From Desulfuromonadaceae bacterium (GTDB taxonomy: Bacteria > Desulfobacterota > Desulfuromonadia > Desulfuromonadales > Geopsychrobacteraceae): a stretch of DNA of 10,959 nt. Positions 7,328 through 10,959 of this stretch are shown one piece after another. The notes under the pieces were generated by a model. That model was given only the letters and a program-made list of their open reading frames with translations. It was not told the origin of the DNA and ran no database searches. The translations under genes were made by a program, and so were the position numbers. Position 1 is the stretch's first letter, and every line of letters starts with the position of its first letter. The DNA lies in NCBI GenBank assembly GCA_013138655.1, contig WTCI01000350.1, positions 1 to 10,959 of the forward strand, written 5' to 3'.

Positions 7328-7924
7328 TTATTGACTCCTTCCAGGCCTGAGTCCGGTCAGCAACGTTGCCACATAGGTTTCAACGTTCTCATCAAGACGA
7401 TAGCTATCGCCAAAGACGAGAAATTGCAGCCACAAGCCATCAATGCCACCAATCAGCCCGGCCGCGACTTTTTCTTCATCGTGCTCCACAAACTCACCCG
7501 ATGCCACCCCTTCCCGAAGCCACCCGCAAAGGAGATCGGAGTAGACGGCATACATGCTCTTCATCATCTCCTGGGCCTGGGGATGTCTCTCGTTTATCGC
7601 CAACCGCCAGAACTCAACAAACATGGCCATCATCTCCCGTGAGGCCAGCTCCGGATTACAACTCTCCCGCAGCAAGAGGGTAATTTTCGCGCTCTGGTCA
7701 GGCAGATTGGCCAGCATCTCCTCCGACACCTGCACGCTGGCCATTTTTTCTGCAAGCCATTGGCAAACCAGGTCGGCCTTGTTTTTGAAATACTCATAGA
7801 AGGTCGACTTGCCGATTTCCGCCTTTTTACTGATATCAACGATCTTGGTCTGCTCCACTCCCTTCTCAACAAAGAGCGCAATGGCAGAATCCATGATCAG
7901 TTGTCGTCTTTCATCTCGTTCCAT
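7328..7924 (-). CDS. TetR-family transcriptional repressor
   Basis: A 198-residue regulator. The N-terminal TetR DNA-binding domain begins RRQLIMDSAIALFVEKGVEQ and continues through TKIVDISKKAEIGKSTFYEY (26-45) and FKNKADLV, a standard helix-turn-helix. The C-terminal ligand domain is divergent (LREGVASGEFVEHDEEKVAA, GGIDGLWLQFLVFGD) as usual, so the inducer cannot be predicted. ATG at 7924 starts MERDERRQLI. It is the first gene of the operon, and its own promoter holds a long palindrome at the transcription start, so it probably represses itself and all five genes behind it until a ligand releases it. It is joined to the LolA-like gene without a gap. Confidence 0.93.
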   Translation of the reverse strand: MERDERRQLIMDSAIALFVEKGVEQTKIVDISKKAEIGKSTFYEYFKNKADLVCQWLAEKMASVQVSEEMLANLPDQSAKITLLLRESCNPELASREMMAMFVEFWRLAINERHPQAQEMMKSMYAVYSDLLCGWLREGVASGEFVEHDEEKVAAGLIGGIDGLWLQFLVFGDSYRLDENVETYVATLLTGLRPGRSQ

Positions 7925-7952
7925 GATTTGTTTTCCACTGTGAATTTATCTC

Positions 7953-7985
7953 AACGCTTCCGACCGACCGTCGGTCGGAAGCGTT
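7953..7985. promoter_or_regulatory. Probable TetR operator, 33-bp palindrome
   Basis: Perfect 15-bp arms AACGCTTCCGACCGA (7953-7967) and TCGGTCGGAAGCGTT (7971-7985) around the spacer CCG. The inner part, with tandem CCGAC units, looks like many TetR-family operators. It begins about 6 bases downstream of the -10 box, thus over the expected transcription start and 29 bases ahead of the tetR start codon. No T run follows on either strand, so it is not a terminator. Binding here should block RNA polymerase. Confidence 0.8.
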
Positions 7986-7991
7986 GTTCAG

Positions 7992-8020
7992 AAGATAACA
8001 CTGAGAGATTGGAGTGTCAA
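7992..8020 (-). promoter_or_regulatory. Sigma-70 promoter of the tetR-ABC exporter operon
   Basis: On the minus strand TTGACA (8020-8015), a perfect -35 box, and TATCTT (7997-7992) are separated by 17 bases, the ideal spacing. Predicted start is near 7985, at the edge of the palindromic operator. It is the only good promoter seen before tetR, so all six operon genes probably depend on it. The group II intron ends about 90 bases upstream and does not disrupt it. Confidence 0.75.
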
Positions 8021-8038
8021 AGGGAAAATTTTTTCTTT

Positions 8039-8077
8039 GGGGACACTTCTGCGGGACACCCTCATGTAAGTGTCCCC
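8039..8077. repeat. GGGGACACTT inverted repeat
   Basis: GGGGACACTT (8039-8048) and AAGTGTCCCC (8068-8077) form perfect 10-bp arms around 19 bases that contain a further GGGACACC. It lies between the operon promoter and the 3' end of the group II intron. No T run follows on either strand, so a terminator role is unlikely. It belongs to the GGGGACA-type motifs also seen near 2387, 10053 and 10230. Confidence 0.6.
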
Positions 8078-8111
8078 GGCGTTCGTCGAAGGTCATATGT
8101 CTCGTCCTCCG

Positions 8112-8150
8112 GTCGCGGTAGGAATGCCGATTACTCGGCACCCCCCGCAC
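8112..8150 (-). ncRNA. Group II intron domain VI candidate and 3' splice site
   Basis: On the minus strand TGCCGA-GTAA-TCGGCA (8140-8125) makes a perfect 6-bp hairpin, extended outward by GCGG pairing with CCGC. The A at 8119, in TACCGC, is unpaired in this fold and lies 7 bases before the end of CCGCGAC at 8112. That matches the usual branch-point distance of 7-8 bases, so lariat splicing looks possible. Confidence 0.6.
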
Positions 8151-8151
8151 A

Positions 8152-8185
8152 GATCCCAAGCATGCGGAACTACCGCACTGGGCTC
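8152..8185 (-). ncRNA. Group II intron domain V candidate
   Basis: A 34-base hairpin, the standard domain V length, starts GAGCCCAGTGCGG and ends GGGATC. Its lower helix pairs GAGCCCA with UGGGAUC, apart from a G-A at the third position. A short bulge follows, and the upper helix pairs UGCGG with CCGCA around a small loop. It starts 10 bases after the maturase stop, as expected. The G-A pair sits in the catalytic triad region and should be checked against related introns. Confidence 0.65.
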
Positions 8186-8195
8186 CTGCCTTAGG

Positions 8196-9644
8196 TCAAA
8201 CGCAGAAACGTTGGTTCGGGTATGGGTGTAGCACTTTGGCCGTGGGAATCCATTTCTCTATCTGTCGTTGCATTCGTTTCCAAGTTAGGCTTCTGCCTTT
8301 TTGGCTTCGTCTGCGCAGGGCGTGTAGCCATGCATGGCCGATTTGTGTTCGGAAGGTTTCCAGTGCTTTTCGGTTTCCGGGGACTGCATAGTAATTGAAG
8401 TGTCCCACTACTACGCTACGCAGCCATCTGCCTTGTTCCGGTATGGAATTGTGTCGTTGCCGGTGTAGGGTTTGGCGTATTTCTTTAATTTTGCGTCGCA
8501 GCCTTTTACCGATGGTTTTGCGTTGGAGTTTGAATTTTCCATCTTTTCGGCGTGTTGAACAGATATGGGTGAATCCGAGAAAGTCGAAGGTCTCTGGTTT
8601 CTCTTTTCCACGTTCCTTATGGTTTACAGTGGCAAAGCGACCGAATTCTATCAGTCGGGTTTTGTCGCTGTGGAGTTCCAGGCCAAATTTTCCCATCCGT
8701 TTTCGTAGTTCTGTTTGGAATTGTTTGGCATCTGACTGATATTGGAACCCAATGACGAAGTCATCGGCATAGCGTACGATATAGACTTCGCCTCGTGCAT
8801 GGTGTTTGCGCCATTTGTTCACCCAGAGGTCTAAGGCGTAGTGCAGATAGATATTCGCCAGTAATGACGATATTACGGCTCCTTGTGGTGTCCCCACCTC
8901 GGTCTTAGACCACTTTCCGTCTTCGGATACTCCGGCTCGTAGAAATTTGCGGATGAGTCGGAGTACTCGGTTGTCGGCGATGCGGTGTTCTACAAATTTC
9001 ATCAACCATTCATGGTTGATGTTGTCGTAGAAGCCTTTGATATCCGCATCGAGTATCCAGCCTACTTTTCGCTGCGTGATCGCGACATAAATTGCGTCTA
9101 GAGCATTATGTTGGCTGCGGTCAGGTCTTGATCCGTAGCTGAATCCGAGGAAATCCTCTTCGTAGATTGGTTGCAGGATGTCCACTAATGCTTGTTGTAC
9201 AATTTTGTCTTCCAGTGCGGTTATGCCGATGGGGCGTTGTCGGCCATCGGACTTGGGTATCCATATCCTCTTGCTGGCTGTTGCCCTGTAGCTTCCATTG
9301 TGGATTTGATCGTGGAGTCTGGTGAGGTGTGATTTTAGTTCCTCGCCATATTCCTGCCACGTTACGCCATCGAGTCCTGTTGCGGCCTTTTTGTTGAGTG
9401 ACAGGTAGGCTGTGTGCAATAGTTCGATGTCGATGTGGTGCAGCAGATTGGTGAAGCGTAGATCTTTGTCCCGTTTCGCTGCTTCTCGTACTCTGTACAG
9501 TCCGCTCGACGTTGATTCCAGTCGCTGTGTGCTGGTCACGGTCGTCTGTTCAGAGTTCCCTTTGGCCGGAGGCCTTTTCTCCACGAATTCCGCTGGTGGT
9601 TGGCCGCTTGCTTTTGGTTGTGCACCGTTGTTCGTTCGCTTCAT
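8196..9644 (-). CDS. ltrA: Group II intron reverse transcriptase/maturase (LtrA-like)
   Basis: About 482 residues from ATG at 9644, chosen because GGAGG lies 10 bases ahead; the frame opens earlier at an ATG at 9683 without such a site. Reverse transcriptase motifs are complete: ATGLDGVTW, KRIWIPKSDGRQRPIGI, FLGFSYGSRPDRSQHNALDA, DADIKGFYDNI, GTPQGAVISSLLANIYL and the active site RYADDFVIGF (YADD at about 292-295). The maturase X domain follows (LRSVVVGHFNYYAVPGN) and the protein ends IPTAKVLHPYPNQRF. There is no C-terminal HNH endonuclease, so mobility would rely on single-stranded or replication-linked target DNA, as in endonuclease-less classes. The frame is intact, so the protein may be active. 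It supports both splicing and reverse transcription of its host intron. Confidence 0.95.
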   Translation of the reverse strand: MKRTNNGAQPKASGQPPAEFVEKRPPAKGNSEQTTVTSTQRLESTSSGLYRVREAAKRDKDLRFTNLLHHIDIELLHTAYLSLNKKAATGLDGVTWQEYGEELKSHLTRLHDQIHNGSYRATASKRIWIPKSDGRQRPIGITALEDKIVQQALVDILQPIYEEDFLGFSYGSRPDRSQHNALDAIYVAITQRKVGWILDADIKGFYDNINHEWLMKFVEHRIADNRVLRLIRKFLRAGVSEDGKWSKTEVGTPQGAVISSLLANIYLHYALDLWVNKWRKHHARGEVYIVRYADDFVIGFQYQSDAKQFQTELRKRMGKFGLELHSDKTRLIEFGRFATVNHKERGKEKPETFDFLGFTHICSTRRKDGKFKLQRKTIGKRLRRKIKEIRQTLHRQRHNSIPEQGRWLRSVVVGHFNYYAVPGNRKALETFRTQIGHAWLHALRRRSQKGRSLTWKRMQRQIEKWIPTAKVLHPYPNQRFCV

Positions 9645-10060
9645 CGATAGTATGCCTCCGTCCGACTTCCCGTGGGCGTACATGTCGAGAGTTCGGCCTT
9701 AGCCTTTTCCGACCGGACCAATGCTGGATAAGCGTTGGCCACCTTACGGGATCTCCCGGTTTCCGTGTAAAGAGCTTGTGTACATGCGCCGGGTCTTCGA
9801 CTCCGCAGATCCAATAGGTCACTTGCGTTAGCGTGACATGTTGTGTAGCCTTCCCCCTCACTCCACGAGGTCGGCAACCTGAATAGGTGATTTCGGAGCT
9901 CAGTAGCCGTGCCTGCACACCCCCTGTCAACGCTTCGCCGCCGTTCTTACGAATGGCCGACGCATGACTCGGGGCTATGGCTGGTCGCTAGCCTTTACCA
10001 TACAGGGACTTTCACCCTTCGTTCTTTACCGGCTTTTACCGGCGCTTTCGGAGTGTCCCT
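9645..10060 (-). ncRNA. 5' structured RNA of the group II intron (domains I-III and start of IV)
   Basis: About 400 bases without a coding frame, rich in short complementary segments (for example GGGAGATCCC near 9755-9746 and CGCCGGTAAAAGCCGGTAAA near 10044-10025). This is where domains I to III of the intron should lie, and the style matches other bacterial group II introns with endonuclease-less maturases. Exon-binding sites could not be assigned by eye because the 5' splice site is unclear. Confidence 0.65.
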
Positions 10061-10080
10061 AGTTTATTTCTAGTTTATTT
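10059..10080. repeat. Tandem 11-bp repeat at the intron 5' side
   Basis: CTAGTTTATTT occurs twice in direct succession (10059-10069 and 10070-10080), immediately next to the GAGTGTCCC motif where the intron appears to begin. It may be local slippage or a trace of insertion. Confidence 0.7.
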
Positions 10081-10279
10081 AAACAAAAACTTACAATTTT
10101 TGATACGTCTACTTAGATGGATTGTGGGTGCTAGACTGCTGAGTTTTTCGAGCAGCAAGGTCAGATCCTGACGTACGGATTCATAGGTGTACTCATCAGC
10201 AGAGTTAGGTGTCTGGCCTTTAGACTGAAACAGGGGACATTCTATATTACCCCTGTCAATTAAAAAATAATACCTTTAC
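10075..10279 (-). other. Intergenic stretch with possible degraded coding remnant
   Basis: On the minus strand an open frame of about 67 codons includes PLFQSKGQTPNSADEYTYES and VRQDLTLLLEKLSSLAPTIH and ends at TAA (10077-10075). The composition looks protein-like, but the frame opens after a stop without an ATG or ribosome binding site, and a GGGGACA palindrome lies inside it. I recognise no family. It is either a fragment of a lost gene or chance. Confidence 0.2.
10230..10256. repeat. GGGGACA-type palindromic repeat
   Basis: ACAGGGG (10230-10236) and CCCCTGT (10250-10256) are perfect 7-bp arms around ACATTCTATATTA. The flanking TGAAACAGGGGACATTCTAT is a motif I associate with dispersed repeats in delta- and gammaproteobacteria, some linked to REP-associated (Y1) transposases. 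No such transposase is in the window. Confidence 0.5.
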
Positions 10280-10549
10280 AAATCAGCACGTTACTGATCT
10301 TAGCTATTTCTGGACACACGTCTCCCGCTGTTTCTGGTTCCGGCGTTGTCTCACGTCTTGGCGAATCTTGGGTCTAATCGTTACAAGTATCCGACATTCC
10401 TTGTCCGCAATGGGAGCAAGGTCGTCCCAGCATTCCTTATCCAAACTTCAAGATTCCAGTGAGAGGCTCATGTTTGTCCCGCCCGAGGTCTCTGCCTCAA
10501 CGTTGTTGATCGAGCTCTTCTCGCCACCGACTGTTTCAGAACCGGTTGA
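10257..10549 (-). other. Non-coding DNA downstream of the IS110-type transposase; possible element end and bridge-RNA region
   Basis: About 290 bases without a convincing gene. At its upstream edge CAGAACC (10537-10543) and GGTTCTG (10553-10559) form a 7-bp hairpin around the transposase stop codon. Further on, AAGGAATG occurs twice on the minus strand (near 10438 and 10400) within ATAAGGAATGCTGGGACG and ACAAGGAATGTCGGATAC. In the IS1111 group of IS110-family elements a long 3' non-coding end encodes a bridge RNA, so this is the expected place for one. The element end was not identified. Confidence 0.35.
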
Positions 10550-10959
10550 TTAGGTTCTGAAATGGTCAGAATCGTAAGGTTCGTTTCGCTTCATCAATGT
10601 CCAGGCAACAATCAACATCTTTGCTGCCAGCTTGACCCGCATTTTCAGTTTTATGCCACGCTCTAACTCTCGTCCCTTGAGCATATTGGTGTAATAACTG
10701 CGAATCGTGGCATCACTATAACTGGCAACCAGTGCTGCTTGTACCAGAGCATAACGAAGCCCCGCCTTTCCTTGCTTGGAGATGACCGGAATCGCGGCAT
10801 TACTGGTTTTCCCACTACGTGAAGCACTTAAATCAAGTCCGGCTAAACGCAATATCTGTTTGCGAGTGGTAAACCGACCGGCATCACTAATGGCAGCCAA
10901 AGTCATAGCAGAAACAATTGGACCGAAACCGGGAATCGTCAATAAGCACGCATAGGCTG
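10550..10959 (-). CDS. IS110-family transposase, C-terminal part (cut by window edge)
   Basis: The visible 136 codons are the C-terminal Transposase_20 (IS116/IS110/IS902) domain. They include LLTIPGFGPIVSAMTLAAIS, DAGRFTTRKQILRLAGLDL, SASRSGKTSNAAIPVISKQG, and a helix-rich end KLKMRVKLAAKMLIVAWTLM. The serine-rich SASRSGK segment lies where the family's conserved serine is expected. The frame stays open to the window edge, so the DEDD RuvC-like N-terminal domain should lie outside; TTG at 10942 is only an internal codon. Whether the gene is complete cannot be judged here. This family works with a structured bridge RNA encoded in its non-coding end. Confidence 0.9.
   Translation of the reverse strand, partial: AYACLLTIPGFGPIVSAMTLAAISDAGRFTTRKQILRLAGLDLSASRSGKTSNAAIPVISKQGKAGLRYALVQAALVASYSDATIRSYYTNMLKGRELERGIKLKMRVKLAAKMLIVAWTLMKRNEPYDSDHFRT

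Larger units (their letters stand above)
8112..10060 (-). mobile_element. Group II intron (apparently full length)
   Basis: A retro-element of about 1.95 kb: structured non-coding RNA (about 10060-9645), a maturase gene (9644-8196) and the catalytic 3' domains. The RNA part has intron-like segments such as GAAGGGTGAAAGTCCC near 10020 and GGAAACCGGGAGATCCCGTA near 9765. After the maturase stop come a 34-base domain V candidate and a domain VI candidate whose bulged A lies 7 bases from a CGAC 3' end at 8112. The 5' boundary is uncertain: the expected GUGYG start is missing where domain I seems to begin (GGGACACTCCGAAAGCGCC). The intron stands in intergenic DNA in the same orientation as the operon, interrupting no recognisable gene. 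Confidence 0.8.

Noticed and set aside
8039..8077. The GGGGACACTT hairpin as a terminator
   Set aside because: No T run follows the stem on either strand.
7760..8194. Plus-strand open frame crossing the operon promoter and intron 3' end
   Set aside because: It spans unrelated elements (tetR start, operator, intron domains), so it cannot be one gene.
2322..9928. Shared 13-mer CACACCCCCTGTC at 2322-2334 and 9916-9928
   Set aside because: A single 13-base match is expected about once by chance in a window of this size, and the surroundings do not align.
1..10959. CRISPR arrays, tRNA or rRNA genes
   Set aside because: No regularly spaced repeats, and no tRNA or rRNA landmarks were seen on either strand.

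Overview
The window looks like Gram-negative chromosomal DNA of moderate GC. It carries a TonB-dependent outer-membrane receptor, a LolCDE/MacB-type ABC exporter with a periplasmic LolA-like protein and a beta-barrel protein, plus a group II intron and an IS110-family transposase. The style of the intergenic GGGGACA palindromes and of the intron suggests a deltaproteobacterium (Desulfobacterota/Desulfuromonadota). That placement is an inference from memory, not a measurement. All supported genes lie on the minus strand, so transcription runs from high to low coordinates.

Layout by falling coordinate. (1) 10960-10550: the C-terminal part of an IS110-family transposase, cut by the window edge, followed by about 290 bases of non-coding DNA and a degraded stretch with a GGGGACA palindrome. 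(2) About 10060-8112: an apparently complete group II intron, with structured 5' RNA, an intact reverse transcriptase/maturase without an endonuclease domain, and candidate domains V and VI. (3) 8080-7950: a GGGGACAC inverted repeat, a clear sigma-70-type promoter, and a 33-bp palindrome placed at the expected start of transcription. (4) 7924-2409: a tightly packed six-gene operon: TetR repressor, LolA-like periplasmic protein, FtsX/MacB permease 1, permease 2, LolD-like ATPase, and a small outer-membrane beta-barrel. (5) 2302-47: promoter, cobalamin riboswitch, intrinsic terminator and btuB-like receptor.

The operon is the most interesting part. In one transcript it combines the inner-membrane ABC machine (two permeases and one ATPase), a periplasmic carrier candidate with the LolA-like fold, and an outer-membrane protein. 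A self-regulating TetR protein sits in front, and its probable operator overlaps the transcription start. This is the layout expected of a dedicated, inducible route that moves a lipid, lipoprotein or other hydrophobic molecule from the inner membrane toward the outer membrane. The substrate cannot be read from the sequence. The btuB unit is a separate, B12-repressed corrinoid uptake gene.

The intron sits in the intergenic DNA just upstream of the operon promoter. Its 3' end is well marked. Its 5' end lacks the usual GUGYG start and meets a GGGACACT motif, so that boundary is unresolved.
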